A stretch of 64,000 nucleotides of DNA from Diphasiastrum complanatum. Its lineage: Eukaryota > Streptophyta > Lycopodiopsida > Lycopodiales > Lycopodiaceae. Below the pieces are notes generated by a model. That model was not told the origin of the DNA. It was given only the letters and a program-made list of their open reading frames with translations, and did not search any database. The DNA lies in NCBI GenBank assembly GCA_029204225.1, contig CM055110.1:15010290-15074289 (forward strand). Direction: 5' to 3'. This document shows, in pieces, positions 20,839 to 35,186 of this stretch (position 1 is the stretch's first letter; every line of letters starts with the position of its first letter). The translations under genes were made by a program, and so were the position numbers.

Positions 20839-23800
20839 GTATTCTTGTTCGTGACATATTCTAAATTTGCATTGAAGTTTGCTCGATCATATAGTATAGC
20901 TTATTGTTAGTGAGCTAGCGTACTGCTTGTAATTGAGACTTGTGTTTTTATTGAGTCAATGGATTAGTTTAGACGTAAAAGAACAATAAATATGTAACTC
21001 TAGAAAATTAAGTGAAGATATGTGCTTTGACAATTTATATGCATAAATGACATAGAACATGTATCTTTTGTAAAACTACTTGTTTGTCGTATTGTGCTTA
21101 GATATCCTACTTAAATAACTCAAAAAAAGTTTATTATACATTTGGATGCCAATAAAATGTTGTAGTATATGGAAGTTTCCTAGTACTAAACTCCATCCAC
21201 TTCCAAGAAGAGCGTAGCCTTCCACTTTTAATTTCAAATCAAGCATTGCTATTACAACAACATCAAATCAAAATACTAATAGTCTTTGAGTTGTGGCTAC
21301 CTAAGTAGAGAAAGTATGAAAACATACATTACTATGGCATTGAAGTTGAAAAGGTTTTTCATGCCTTTTACTTGCATCTAAAATGGTTTCCATTTCATTG
21401 GATATTGATGAGTGGAGTTCTTTTGCTGCTTCTTAGCTTGTTAAAATTAGATGTAATTCATGACTACCTTTCTTCAAATCCACACCTTTGTGGTACAAAA
21501 GTAATCCATATCAACTCAAGCTTTCAATGGATAAGATAATTTTTCCTCTTTTTAAGTGTAGAATGGATTTTGATGTGTTTACTTTTCATATCAAGATGGG
21601 CTAAACAATAAATATGCAATGAAACAATGTTTTAGAAAATAATTACAAATATGGTCTACGGTAAAGGAGTAGGTTCACCTAAGAGTAGTTGTATTCATGA
21701 TACATTCCATTATTGAGTTTTTGTTGGTGTCAATTTACGTGGCCTTAGTTTGTAATGAAAACTTATACAAGCTCCCAACCAATTGGTGGTGTCCTCATTC
21801 AACTTGTAGGAATGTCATTCACCTCTCATGTGCATAAACAAATATCAAGAAATCCAAGAATATGCTATTGACATTACATGTGCATATCGTGGTTTTTTCT
21901 CGTAAAGTTGGGATTATTAGATTTTGTATCAAAGTCTATTTCTCATTGAAGCCAAATTGAAAGTGTAATTTTTACAGAGAGGGAGGAAAGTACATTTCAA
22001 GGTTCTCATGTATAGAATAACATATGATTATTAGGAAAACAATACAAGTCTTTGATTTTGCCATGTATGAAGGATATAACATTGTGTGCGTGTGTGCGTG
22101 CGCGCGAGCGCGTTGTGTGTGTGAATTTTTTCATGCGAATAACTGTATCGAAGGCAATGGGCATTTCAAAAGAAGGGTTCTTTTGAGGAGCGGCAAGTTT
22201 ACAAGTTTGTATTTCCTTTTCAGTAAGTTGGGCAAAAATGACCCAGAGATCAATAGGTAAGGGGGCAAGGAAGTTGATAGTGAGAAGGCTCCAAAGGATG
22301 TAAGAAGTGCAAGAAGATTTAAATTCAATAGTACGAGTTGGAACCATAGGGATTTGGCAACTTTTGGCCTGATAAAACGCAAACGTAGATTGATCACTAA
22401 CATCACAAATCTCTTGGAAAGAGTTTTCTAATTGGGAAGCATTTTCTTCATCTAGATCATCTGTAAAAATGAGTGGATTAGGTGATATAGGGGCTTTAGG
22501 AGGAGGAGCAGGTTGGCACCATTTTCTTTTTCAAGGCAAAAGAAAACCTTTCTAATGTGTATCTATTATAAAATCTTTCTTTCTCTTCGTATTTATCAAC
22601 GAAGTCAACCAAATTACTGTATAAACCCTCAACAACACCAAGAAGCTCATTCTTTTTAACAAATTCCATGTAAATCCTGACCCAGTCCAGAGTACCAAGT
22701 AAATCAGTCAAGCCCAGCAACGGACATGTAGCTCTATCAGTATTGATAATAAAATCATGCATTTTTACGGCCTTCTTCATACAACAAATCAAAGTTTGAA
22801 TAAAGAGATTAGGAGGAAGGGGCTCCCCATAACAAAAGCCTAAGTCAGCCTATGAATTAAAGTAAAGGTTTGCTACTACCCCGGCCAAAGGATAGTCGGA
22901 TTTGCATCCCAAGGATGCTAAGAGAGAGGTTACAAACCTTCACATAGTTCCTCTTAACAAGTCAAGATCAAACCCTTTGAAACCTTTATTCATAAACCAA
23001 CAAGGAAAAATGTAGCTGAAAAGAATCATACAAGACGTCCAGCTAGTACCTGCCACCATCCCATCACAGAAAACTGCAAAGGTTAGTTTAGTGAGGAAGA
23101 CAAGTTTCAACGTTGGACGTCAGTTGTTATCCATGTACAAAACAAGTTTCACCAACTAATCAACATACTAGTCATCGTTAAACATGCTTAGTCCAATCTT
23201 CCCAATCATAAAAATAACGTTGGCAATAGGTCATGCCCTGTTTTTACCGTATTAGGGCATTCGCCAAACTGATCAGTTTTTGGGTATTGAACCGTATCCA
23301 TTAACCCATAACAATACAATGTATTTAAAGCTACCGTACATATCTCATGCAAAAAACGATAGGGCAGGACTAGTTCTTGCTCCAATGCTTAGATTCTCGT
23401 CACCTTGTTTGATGGCTCACCATATGTACGAAAACTATCTTTCTAAGTTGCAACTTCCAAACACAGCTGTCCATTCTCTTCCCGAAGCAGCTTGACTTCA
23501 TCCCTCAGTACTTGCAGCTCTGTCTTTAATATCTTCACCTTGTACCATAAAGTGTTCAACCACTTTAGTAGGAGTATAGATGACCAGAGGATCAAGTGGC
23601 CCAATAATGACTGAGGGGGAAGAGGAAGAGGGAGAGGAAGGTGGAACAAGAAAGGCAGCATAAGCTGCCTCCTTGGAAGATTGAGCAGGCAACACTGCCT
23701 GCTAACGCAGGTCTAAGGCCTCAGGCAGCTCCAGCTCTGCCTAAGGCAACCCTTCTACTTGAGGTAGCACCGCTGCATGAGGCTTGGTATCCACTTGAGC

Positions 23801-24205
23801 TGTTCAAAGGAGAATTGTGTAGAAAGAAGCATGGAAATTGCTCAAAACTGGTGCATAAAATAGATCAAAGAAATGCAGAATCTCAGTTCTTTTGACAAGC
23901 TGTCAGGCATGATTCATTGATTAATAAAAAATATGTGTGGGAGAGCTCTCTTAAGCCCTCACCAGAGTCTTGGAAAAGGGGCATATGAGCTTAACTTTAT
24001 TCCCACCAAAGAATGTTAACAGTAGTGTTTGGTTGCTCAAAAACCAGCTAGGTTTCCATGAAAATGGCCCAGAAAGCATTTGAGGAATGAAAAATTATTG
24101 TACATGATCTTTGACCATCTACTCAATCAGAAAAAAAAAGGACTAAGCAGCAACAACTTGAATTATTGCACTTTCAATTGAATGAAACTGTCCCATTATC
24201 AGCTC
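20839..24205. other. Region between VPS13 exon G and the U-box gene
   Basis: I see no further VPS13 exon here, although the protein family continues past the C2 segment. The right half contains minus-strand decayed coding: a Pro/Ser-rich plus coiled-coil segment at 23695-23443 (KLLREENGQLCLEV) and a 98-codon reading at 22792-22496. The coiled-coil part resembles the LINE ORF1 layout but is not assigned with confidence. A short TG/CG-rich stretch lies at 22083-22122. Confidence 0.4.
22496..22792 (-). pseudogene. Unidentified decayed coding segment
   Basis: A 98-codon open stretch (contains DFIINTDRATCPLLGLTDLL and KYEEKERFYNRYTLERFSFA). Upstream on the same strand to about 23300 the reading continues through several stops. 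The composition looks coding, but I do not recognise the family; a mobile-element protein is most likely. Confidence 0.3.
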
Positions 24206-25282
24206 TCAACTACATGCTCCTGTTTTGCTCATTTGCTCAAGAAGAGCTTTTGCTTTTCTCTTGGCCCTTAGTGTACCATGGCTGGCAAGTTCCATCAATG
24301 GTACAAAAGCTCCAAATTGACAAGCAGCAACAATATGAGCTGAATCATTTCTGCATATTGCAAGAAGAATAGCTGCAGCATTTTCTTTACTTCGAGGAAA
24401 TCCCAAAGTTATCAAATCAATTAAAACAGCGACGGAAGGTGCAGAGCCAATCGCAACTTGGCCTTCCTGATGAGTTGCCAAGATTGCTAGAACAGCAAGC
24501 GCTTCATCTACCAGTCCCATATCAGGATTTGAAAGCAATTGCATCAGTAGGGGAATTACGGCTGCTTGGACAGCTCTAGCCTTGTTTCCTTGATATATTG
24601 ATAAATTGAACAGTGCTGTGGCAGCATCTTTCTTTCCCCTGTACGTGCCTTGACGAAGCAGGTCAACTAATGCAGGAATTGCACCAGATGCACCAATAAT
24701 GATCTTATTCTCATCAACGACCGATAGGCTAAAGAGTGTGGCAGCAGCATTTTCTCTTGCTTCCATACTTCCCTTCTTAAGAACTTCCACAATTGGATTA
24801 ATGGCGCCAGCAACAACAATATGGGACTTGTTTGGTCGGTGGATTGAAAGATTCAAAAGAGCAGTGACTGCATGCTCTTGTGCCCCTAAGTTCTTACTGG
24901 TCAAAAGGCTGATCAAAAGTGGGATCGCTCCAGCCTCAGCAATGCATACCCTGTTCTCAATGCTTTGCTTAGCAAGTATTCGCAACTCCCCAGCAGCAGC
25001 TCTCTGTGCATCAATCTGTCCACTGGAAAGCTTTTGCAGTAAGAGATCAATCATAGCTCTATCTCCAGGAGAAACCTGATTGGCAAATTCCCCAGCTTTT
25101 CCAGCACAGGATGATCCAAAAAAATTTGGTGTATTGACACCATGAGTTTCACACCATTGCCCAATTAAACTTCTGAGTACGTAGTTAGGGGTCAAGATGA
25201 TGTGTCGCAAAACTTGCTGGGTCTTAGGGCAGGTTCTATGTCCAGTATCTAGCCATTTTTGGATGCATGCTCGTTCATAAGT
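24206..25282 (-). CDS. PUB13-like: U-box gene exon 4 (rest of U-box and ARM repeats)
   Basis: It starts [14 protein letters not shown] after acceptor AAATTTCAG. It ends [20 protein letters not shown] and a stop at 24206-24208. It is uninterrupted for 358 codons and covers the whole ARM array. Confidence 0.93.
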   Translation of the reverse strand, partial: TYERACIQKWLDTGHRTCPKTQQVLRHIILTPNYVLRSLIGQWCETHGVNTPNFFGSSCAGKAGEFANQVSPGDRAMIDLLLQKLSSGQIDAQRAAAGELRILAKQSIENRVCIAEAGAIPLLISLLTSKNLGAQEHAVTALLNLSIHRPNKSHIVVAGAINPIVEVLKKGSMEARENAAATLFSLSVVDENKIIIGASGAIPALVDLLRQGTYRGKKDAATALFNLSIYQGNKARAVQAAVIPLLMQLLSNPDMGLVDEALAVLAILATHQEGQVAIGSAPSVAVLIDLITLGFPRSKENAAAILLAICRNDSAHIVAACQFGAFVPLMELASHGTLRAKRKAKALLEQMSKTGACS

Positions 25283-27232
25283 CTGAAATTTGCAAGAGGG
25301 TATATTATTCAGTATCATCCTGGAAATAGTCAACCGATACATTTTCAACAAAGCAGATGTTGCAGTCACGACCAACCACATGCACATGCAGAAAACAAAT
25401 TAATATAGCCAGAAGCAACATAAACAATCCTTGCACGGGGCAGAATTCTGATTTGCAAATCCGATTGATCTAGTGCTTCTCTCAATGACAAACAAACCTG
25501 TCCAGTAGCGACTATAACTGGGTCTTTCATCAGCTCCAATGAGATTGGGCAGCGAAAGTCGTTAGGAACATTGGGGGAGTTTGGCTTTTCTATCCTGGCT
25601 TCTGAACTTCTTTGATCCCTTTTAAAATCCAAAAAATCCAATTCCTTAGAATCAATGACCACGAGTGCTCTCAACTTTGTAAGTATACAAGTAATCTGCT
25701 CAATAAGTTCATCATACTTTGCAAATTTACTGGTCAGTAGATTCTGCAACGCATGAGACTCTTGTTTCAGATCTGCTGTTGTTCTAAGATCCATTTTCTC
25801 AGCAAACCTTCGCAAAACTGTTGAATCGGTACCAAATTCATCTTTTTGGGATAAAATAGTCATGGCATCCAGATAAAGCTCAAGGTTTGGACTCTCCAAC
25901 CTGGATTTTGCCCTCTTCAACTGTGCGTGGACAAGCTCAACCTACAAATAGGGAGATACCGGTCAAGTCAGAGGAGCCAATTACAAAAACGCTTTAATGC
26001 ATGTTCACAGCATAGGATTGTTAATTCTTCATTCTTTTTGAATGTATAAGCATGAGCGAATGATCTGAAAGTCTGCATCATCTATGAGCAACATGTAAGC
26101 GTGTATCAATACCAACAGCAGCAAAAGATTCATAGGCATACAACAATAAATCTGATAGTTCGTACTTATTCAGAAATTGAGTGGACCAGCATAGGCTGCC
26201 CTCAGAAAGTAAGAAATTTCAGGAAATGTCCTTAAGACCAATACATATACCTGATCATTGCCATAGCAAATATCTTCGCAGTCAGAGAAAAATAGTTCAG
26301 ATGTATGGTTCCTATACAATAGGAACTACAATTCTTAGAGAAGCATGCTACCAAGTTAGATTGTCATACAGAATGTGTGCTGCACAAGTGGATGCACAGG
26401 TGGATGGTGCTGAAACTAGGACTTATAAGGCCATTATCCAGACAAGACTAAGCTATGTAACATAACAAGACTGCTGGAGTAACCTAATCAAGTACAGGTT
26501 ACATCAGTTTGCCTTGTACTTTGTGACTTTGGACCCAATTACAAATAATCTGTTCACACGTGCAAGGTGGTGCTTCCTGGTTCATTAAATAACTGAGAAG
26601 CTTTGAGACAATTCAAATGATGAGGCCCACCATTTGTCATGGCAAACAAAAATATCTTCATTGACATCCAATTGAAATACATGGTCGTTATCCCAATGTA
26701 GACAAAAGCTTGAAGCTGACAACAGGTTTCAACTTTCAAGTAACACCATGGGCTGTGCATGTGTGCACATAGATGTACAAATATTATCTTCTATTGGAAA
26801 CAAGGAAGAACCCAGAAACACTTCAAACTACTAGAGAGCCCAAAAGGTGATACATAAGACATAGCCATTATTGAACATACACATATGAAGGATCTTGGTG
26901 AGTGGCATTAAATATGCCTCATAGCAAAGATCAAATTATCAGAAATTAGGCATCCCCATCTAGTCACATGCCTTCTAATGTGACGCTCGATGCTCAATGG
27001 AATCAAATTATGAAGGATCTAGGTGAGTGGCAATAAAGATGCCTCATAGCAAAGATCGAATTATCAGAAAATAGGCATCCCCATGTAGTCACTTGCCTTC
27101 TAATGTGCCGGTCGATGCTCAATGGAATGATATTTTTAAATTTCATGCCAATGACCGAGTGGCTTAACCAGACTAAACACCAATATTCTTGAGGCATAAC
27201 TAGCCGGTCAATGACCTTTTCCCAGCACCTTT

Positions 27233-27297
<65 letters not shown>

Positions 27298-30200
27298 TGA
27301 TCTGCTTGAGAATAAGGCTCCATCGCTGGTCCATGGTGCTACTCCATCGCTGTGATCCAAGAAGAGGAGTGCTAATGAAGCATCCTTGTTGAAGCTTAAA
27401 GATCCTTTTGTTAACAATCAGGCTACCCAGAAGAATCATTTGAACACAAAGAAAAGGACCTTGTCGTTTCAGAAATAGCAAGCATCATTGGCCTCTCTCC
27501 AAAGCAACCATGCCTCCTCGCAAAAGAACTTCAAGTCCTCCTCGCGCTCTTTCTCCCACCTTGGCAACCACCTCATCCGCTGATGTGGCAGCGCTGCCTG
27601 CCACATCAGTGCCTGCAGCCCCTGCTCCATCAGCGATGCCTACGCCTGCTCCATTAGAGATGCCTACCCCATCAGCGCCTGCTATATCAGTGCCTAGGGC
27701 CACATCAGCTGCCACATCAGCACATGCTGCCCCATCAGCACCTTCTGCTCCTGCTACATCAGTGATGCCTACCTCTTTCCCTCCTACAAGGCTTCTTCCC
27801 ACTCCTACCATCTATGCTTCTGCTGTCAACTTTTCTTCCCTTCAAGACCCACAACCTATAGCGAATATCCCATATACACCCTCTAAATCAACAGAACTTT
27901 TCTCATCTTGGCAGATCGATCAAATCAAGGCAGATATCCAAACTGAAGCAGGAAATCTCACAGCTGAAAGGACTAGTAACCTCTGTGTCAATGAGAAGAA
28001 CATGTTGCAGTCAAAAGTGTATTCGCCCTTTCGTGCAGAAGGAGCAATCTCATGATTTGCGGGGAGCCATCCAGATGGCTTTGTATTATGAAGATGGAAA
28101 AAGAGGCCCGGATCCTGTTGCGGTAGCTGGTATAGGTGGTCAGCAACCTTGGGGACGCAAGGGCAAATGGAACAAAAAGAGAAAATTTGAAGGTCAAACC
28201 AGTCAGTGGCAAGCTCGGGGTGACAAAAAAGGGAAGGGTGCAGGGGGCCCCAAAGGCCAAGGGTTGTATGGGCAGCCCAATGCCCAAAAGGGTTAGCGTC
28301 CTTCAATGTTGTCGCCTCAGGACCAAGAATGTGCAAACAGGGAGAACCTCTGTTTTGGATGTTTGGGGCAGCATAGGTGGAAGGAATGTCCACGGAACTT
28401 GATGCGAACCACATATAATCTTCAGGTAGACCAGATGAACCAGGGTGATGACCCTATGACAGTGGAAGAGATCGAGCAGGAAGTCAATCCAAATGTTCCA
28501 CGCCTCATGAATGTTTCGGTGGTCAAGAGAGTGGACATGGCTCCACCAGTGCTTTGTCAAAATCGGCTCGCCAAGGGTATCAATTTCCTAACACTTCTCT
28601 TATTGTTATGCAAGGACAGCTATGTGGTAGAGATGTTCAGGTTCTATTTGACACTGGGTCCTCTCATAATGTGTTGAATTCAACTTTGGTACAGAAGTTA
28701 AGTGTGAATACTCAACCATCCCAATACCAGTACACAGTGGAAATGGCTGATGGAAAGGGTACAGAGATTTGGGATAAGAGGGTTGTGGGCATTCCACTAA
28801 TTGTACAAAGTTACACAGAAGAGTTTGATTTTGAGATAACACGGCTTGCGCGGTTTGATGTGGTGTTGGGCATTTGTTTGCACACGATGCGGAAGCCACA
28901 CATAGCCTGGGATACTCATGTGTATGAGTTCCATTTTGATGGTGTGATGCATTCCCTTCATGGTGAGCGGGATTTGCCTCCTAGACCGCTTGTTTCAGCT
29001 ACGCAGTTGCGTAGGATCCATTGGGAGCACATGTGTGTTTGCTTTCTACTTGATATGTCTAGTAATACTACTCAAAGTATCATGCAGTGTGTGCAAACCA
29101 ATACTATTGCCAATTTGGATCAAAAAATTAGGAGAGAGTTTTCAGATATGTTCATAGATGATCTTTCATGTGTTTTACCTCCTAAGAGGAATGTTGAACA
29201 TAAGATTGAACTATACCCGGATCATGTCCTATCAATAGACGTGGAGTTATTCTGATGCAAGAGGGTAGGCCTGTGGCCTTTGAGAGCAAGAAGGTCAACC
29301 CTGCTTAGAAAAATTATCCAACTCATGAAAAGGAGTCGTATGCCATAGTTCATGCATTAAAGGCATAGAGGCATTATCTGTATGGATCGGAATTTGAGGT
29401 ATTCATTGATCATGATACCTTGAGATACTTTTGTAAGCAGCCAGGCCTTAGAGGCCGGGAAGCCAGATGGTCTAAGCTCATGCAGGAATTCCTAATGGAG
29501 ATTCGGTACAAGAAAGGTGCCTAGAATTGTGTGGCAGATGGGTACAAGAAAGGTGCCGAGAATCCTGTGGCAGATGCACTATCTCGTGGTTTATCAGATG
29601 TCATTTGCAGTCATTGAAAATGACTTACTGTTTGAGATAAGAAAGGCTCAAAAAGAAGATCCTCACTGTAAGAAAGTGGAACAAGAGGTGAGTCATAGCT
29701 ATGCAGAGTCTCAAGAGGAGAGCTCTTCTATCTTGGTTCGCACTTATCTTAAGTATTCCATAGAAGATGGAATAGTGATGAGAAATGGCAAGGCTCTTAT
29801 TCCAGCTTGTGAGGTGATGCGAAAGAAGACCTTGCATCTGTCACGATAGCCCTAGTGCTGGTCATCCTGGTGTGGATAGGACCTATGAGTTGATACAACG
29901 TAACTTTTGGTGGTCTGGACTTAAGAAAGAAGTAAACCATTATGTGACACATTGTTTTTAAGTGTCAAGTTAATAAGGCTGAAAGGATTAAAGTGCCTGG
30001 ATTATTACGCCCGTTACCTATACCAGAAGGGAGACGGGAGAGTATTTCCATGGACTTTATTACATGTTTACCACATACACATTCTCGTTTTACTGGCAAC
30101 TTTTGGACTGCAATATTTGAGAAGTTAAAGGTGCAGTTGGGAATGAGTAGTTCTGATATTCCTGAAACAGATGGGCAGACTGAGAGAGTTAACCAAACCT

Positions 30201-33200
30201 TGGAAGATATGCTTAGGGCGTATGAAAGGCAAACGCAATGGGGAACGTTACCTACCATTGTTGGAGTTTGCCTATATTGATAAAAAGAATGCATCTACGA
30301 AGATGAGTCCTTTCGAGCTAAATTATGGTTTAGACCAGCCAGTCCAGTTACTAAAAGTATGCCTCATAAGACACCTAGTGCTATGGAATTTCTAACTCAC
30401 ATGCAACAGATGTTGGAGTTAGCAAAGCAAATGTAAAAGCGGCGATGGATCAGGCAAAGACATATGCTGATCTGAATCGTACGCCAAGAGAGTTCAAGGA
30501 AGGATATGTGGTGTTTCTCAGGATTCCAAAGGACTCGAAAACCCTGAAGATAGGGAAGTGTTATAAGTTGTCACCTAGATACTGTGGACCTTGGAAAATT
30601 GTTAAAAGATTAATAGCGTTGCTTATAAATTGGATTTGCCTGTTGGTTGTAAGGTTCATCCTGTTTTTCATGTTTCAGGCTTAAAGGTTTTACATGACGG
30701 TGATAACTTGTTGGCTGATGACCTTGTTTTGTTTCAGGAGCATGGGGAGGTGATGCATGGACCAGCGAGAGTATTGGACCGGAGGAAAAGACGGTTGCGG
30801 AATCATTTGCTCCATGTACTTGGTTGCATGGCATGGACGACCTACCTCTCAGTGATGCTACTTGGGAGACCGTGCATGGGTTGCATGCACAGTATCCAGA
30901 CTTTGCCATCGAGGACGATGTCATCTGAGGAGGGAAGGGATGTCACATGTACTTTGAATCCCTTGCCCAATGTAAATTGTAAATTGTAATTATTAAATTG
31001 TAAATGGCTAAGTCACCGGCCTCTGGAGACAATTGTAAATTGCAATGTAAATATTGTTAGTGACTTATTTCGAGATGGCCCCAAGGGGTTACTGGGTCTC
31101 ATGAGAGTCTGCTGGACTGACCTCCTAAAAAGTAAAAAGGGTTGACCGGTCAACGTGACACGTGTCACATGCTCACTGGAACACTTGGTCTAGTGTATGA
31201 GTGACGGACAATCAATGGACGGGTCAACAGGACATGTGTCATGTGCTCATTGGGACACTTGGTCCAATGCATGACACATGTCAGACTGTCCACCTACTAT
31301 CTTGCCTATGTGTCAGGGTACTGCCAAGTGGCAAGTGTCGATTGTGCATGGAGTTTGCCATGTGTCGGCGTTAGGATGTGTCAGGGTTAAGGGGTGCTTG
31401 AGGGGATATAGTGTGAGCCTTGCCAGGCATTCCCTATGGTATTCCTATGCAGCTATGGTTGGGAGGAGACTTGCAGCAGAGCTCTCATGTTTGCTTGTTG
31501 ATCTATGTACATTTGCTCGAGATTAATAAAGTGACGAATTTGTTGAGTAATTCGGTGTATTAACTTAGGGTTTGTGAGCTTGTGTGCAACATTCCTCACC
31601 GCTCCGTCCTCTACACCCCCCGTGGTATGATGCCGAATGCCGTTCTTTTCATCACCTTGTCACCCATGCACTTACTCAGGCTCCCCACCTTCCCCACTCC
31701 GTTCGACGCTCTTACCATCGCACACTCCGCCGTAAAATGCGTGCTTATGATGACTTTGAAGGAAAGCGCCTTGTTGACCTTCTCTTCAGCTCTTCTTCAG
31801 GAGCTTTTTGGCATGAGTTTATCCCTCGTGCTCCACCACCTCTCCTAGATGACCTCCGCATATGGGCCGACTATGCTACCAGCCTATCTACCATACCCAC
31901 TGACGCACCCATCCCTATCTCTCCATGCCCTTCTAAGTTCGCCTTCTTCATCTCTGACATGGTACTTGCAGATAGTACAAGTCTGAATGCAGATACAAGG
32001 CGCGGTCTTCCTGAAACAATACTCTGATATAACAGAGAGGAAGAACGAATTATTTTGCTCTTGCTAATCACTCAATCTTCTTCTTAGACTCATTTACAAA
32101 TCTTATATATATAATTTTACAATGGCAAATGTACGTGAGAGCAGTTGGTGTATATCTGATCGATGGAGAAAAGAGTGGATAGCCATGCTACCGCTTCCTC
32201 CTATAGGCACCGTCACTGCTTTGGGCTGTAACCGCCTTGCTCTTGCGGTGACCTGTAATTAAGGTCTGTACTTTACAAACGGCATTAAGGCACCATGTTG
32301 TTATCAGTCGCCAATTATACAAGTCGTTTTAGTTAATGAAGTCGGAGACTTCGATTTCGAGCTTGCCTTTGAGAAGATGTCGATGACTTCGATGTCGGGC
32401 TTGCGCTTGAGAAGATGTTGATGACTTCGATGTCGGACTTGCTCTTGAGAAGATGTCGATGACTTCGATGTCGGAGACTTCGATGTCGAGGACGTGGATG
32501 TCGAGCTTGCTCTTTCAATGACTTCGATGTCAGAGACTTCGATGTCGATGACGTGGATGTCGAGCTTGCTCTTTACAAGAGCTCCTTTTGAATAGTGACC
32601 TTCGACAATCGTCGACGACGATCGTCGAAGAGCGGGCAAGCCAATAAGTCGGACACTTCGATGTCGGGAAAGTCGAAGGAAACATTGTCATCGACTTTCC
32701 TTGTATTTCTGTAGGTTGTGCAACTTTTAGAAGTATTTACATACAACAAATGAATGGATCTAGATTAGTGAAGAGATAAGGGATGGAGAGGATAGAAATC
32801 CAACTCCATCCTCCTTCATGTGGATGATGTGGCTCTAGTATCTCCAACCAGAGAGGGATTACAGAGGCAGCTAGATTGCCTACAGGGCTTTTGTACGAGA
32901 TGGGAATTGGGGGTGAACATTGCGAAGACCAAGGTTATGGTCTTTGACACTTCTCGAGCCTTCATGCAGCGTCAGGATCTTACTCTCGATGGATAGACCT
33001 TAGAGGTAGTTTCTTCTTACACTTATTTGGGGATACTTTTCTCTGGTCCTACCTTCAGCATGAGACAGGCAGCTACCACCCGACTTGGAAAGGGGAATTC
33101 TTCACTTGTTCAGCTAGAGCGGTTTTGCTTCAAGAATTCCATTCGAGATGCTCACAGTAATTGTAGATTTTTTGATACTATTGTCACCCCCACAACCTTG

Positions 33201-34453
33201 TATGCAGCAACAACATGATGTACCGGTCTTCCCACATCACATTGGGCCAGCATCTCACGATTACAGACTACCATGTTAGCTCGTATGATTCGGGCAAAGC
33301 CCTCTGTTCCACACGAGATCCTTCTTGCAGAGTACCCATTCAGATAGATGCAGCTTTCCAGCTTGTTGCATATATTCAGAGAGTTCAGGCGCTTCCATAT
33401 GCAGATGCAGATGAGAGATATACACAAATAGCACTTGCTTTCTCACACTACCTTCATGATCAAGGATACATGCTATCGTGGTTCTCCCAGGCATCCCACT
33501 TCCTCCTTGAGTCATTTGGTATCTCCGTTGCAGAGCTCCCCTCAGATACTCATTAGTATATTAAACACTTCTTATATCGGGCATATCTCGATCGTACTTG
33601 GAGGTGACAACTTGGGGTTAAGCCTGCAACTATTACCAGACTCATTTTATTGAGCTAGACATAGCAAGGTTCCCAGTTTTGCCACACTACTTGGACTTGA
33701 GATTATCACACAACCTCAAATTTAAAGTGGGACAGCTCTGAGTATCATCACATCAGCTGGCTATTGAGACTAGGAAGTTCCATGGTATCCCGCGAGAGGA
33801 GCATGGAGTCGGAGGAGCACTTTATTTTTAGGTTCCCTGTATACTATGAGATCAGAGGGAGATACCATTGCCTGTTTCGCAACACGCATGTCACACTACA
33901 ATCACTCGTAGCCTACAAGGACTGCCAATGCGATCATGATACGAGAGATTTTTCTACTGCGACAGACCTACCTCAAACAGCCCAGCAAAGTCATGTTTCT
34001 CAACCTCAGATTACCTCCTTCTCTAGGAGAAGACGACGAGACCTAGCATCTGATGATGACGACTTACCTACTCACAGGGATCAAAGACAACGTCCCACTC
34101 ATACTCATGTTGCAGCACGAGCTACTCGACCTATCATGAGGAGACCTCATCCCCCTAGACGACGTTAGCGACCACTAACGGCCCTTCGTTCGGCAGCTCG
34201 TAATACATCTTTCTATAGCATCAGCAGGACAGGACTGGATGATAGTGTCATACCTCATTCCGGACATTTAGACATACCTATGCTCCCACATGTTTCATGT
34301 TTCATATATTATCACATTTATTTCAGTTCATAGTATTTAGATATGTTATTTATGTTACTGTTTCGAAGACGTTTCATACGCTCCCACTATTAGCACATAC
34401 CTGACATGTACATTACTAGTCTTATATGCCTTTTGGCATGGAAAAGACATTAA

Positions 34454-34527
<74 letters not shown>

Positions 34528-35108
34528 ATCACAACAGACTGAATTGAAATCACAACAAACCGAATTGAAATCACAAGGAACCGTACTAAATCATGGCTGA
34601 AACCATAATGAACATACTGTGAGGGCGGCGTTGTAGCTCCGTAGTGAGGGAGCTATAGATCTATAATGAGGGCGCTATCAATCCGTAATGAGGGCACGGC
34701 CAGCAAGCTCATAAGACCCAGAATAAGCTTAGATTTTCAAGAGGCAAGAAGGTAGCATATTGCTCTATGAGAGTTCCCACAGAAAGAAGTGGAATGAAGG
34801 TGTAACAAAGAGGGGAATATATACCTTTTCTTTGTTATTTGCAAACACTTTCATTGCATCGTAGCCCACCGTTATATTGGGTCTAATTTGAATGGGTTAA
34901 TCCTGGCCATATAAGGGAAACTTGTAGATGAAGTAATTGAAAAAAAACAAGGAACCCATGTTTTATCGACGTGTATATGGTTTTAATATTGGTGCTTGAG
35001 TATCTGTTATTACCTCGCATATTGGTGAATATTTTGCACGAAACCAAGAAAATTTCTTTAGGTATCGTAGGTAGTAAGTGGTAACTTATGCATGTAGCAA
35101 AGTCCATG

Positions 35109-35186
<78 letters not shown>

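Larger units (their letters stand above)
27292..34526 (+). mobile_element. Composite F: LINE interrupted by a Ty3/gypsy element and an LTR-like block
   Basis: The order is LINE 5' leader and ORF1 N-terminus (27292-28000), gypsy internal region plus 3' LTR (about 28005-31591), LINE ORF2 linker (31592-31975), an unrelated LTR-like and minisatellite block (about 31976-32795), and LINE RT thumb to the 3' end (about 32800-34457) with hairpin and (TC)n tail to 34526. LINE ORF1 C-terminus, endonuclease and most of the RT are missing at the junctions, so deletions accompanied or followed the nested insertions. It lies antisense in U-box intron 2. Confidence 0.75.

Noticed and set aside
22083-22122. 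TG/CG alternating purine-pyrimidine tract as a Z-DNA-type regulatory site
   Set aside because: Too short and not near a gene start; kept only as a note.
20839-24205. Further VPS13 exons after the C2-like exon
   Set aside because: I looked for a continuation of the conserved C2 and SHR-BD-type blocks and found none that could be supported.
26181-26465. 94-codon plus-strand ORF in U-box intron 2
   Set aside because: No motif, and it lies in AT-rich intron sequence. Considered chance.
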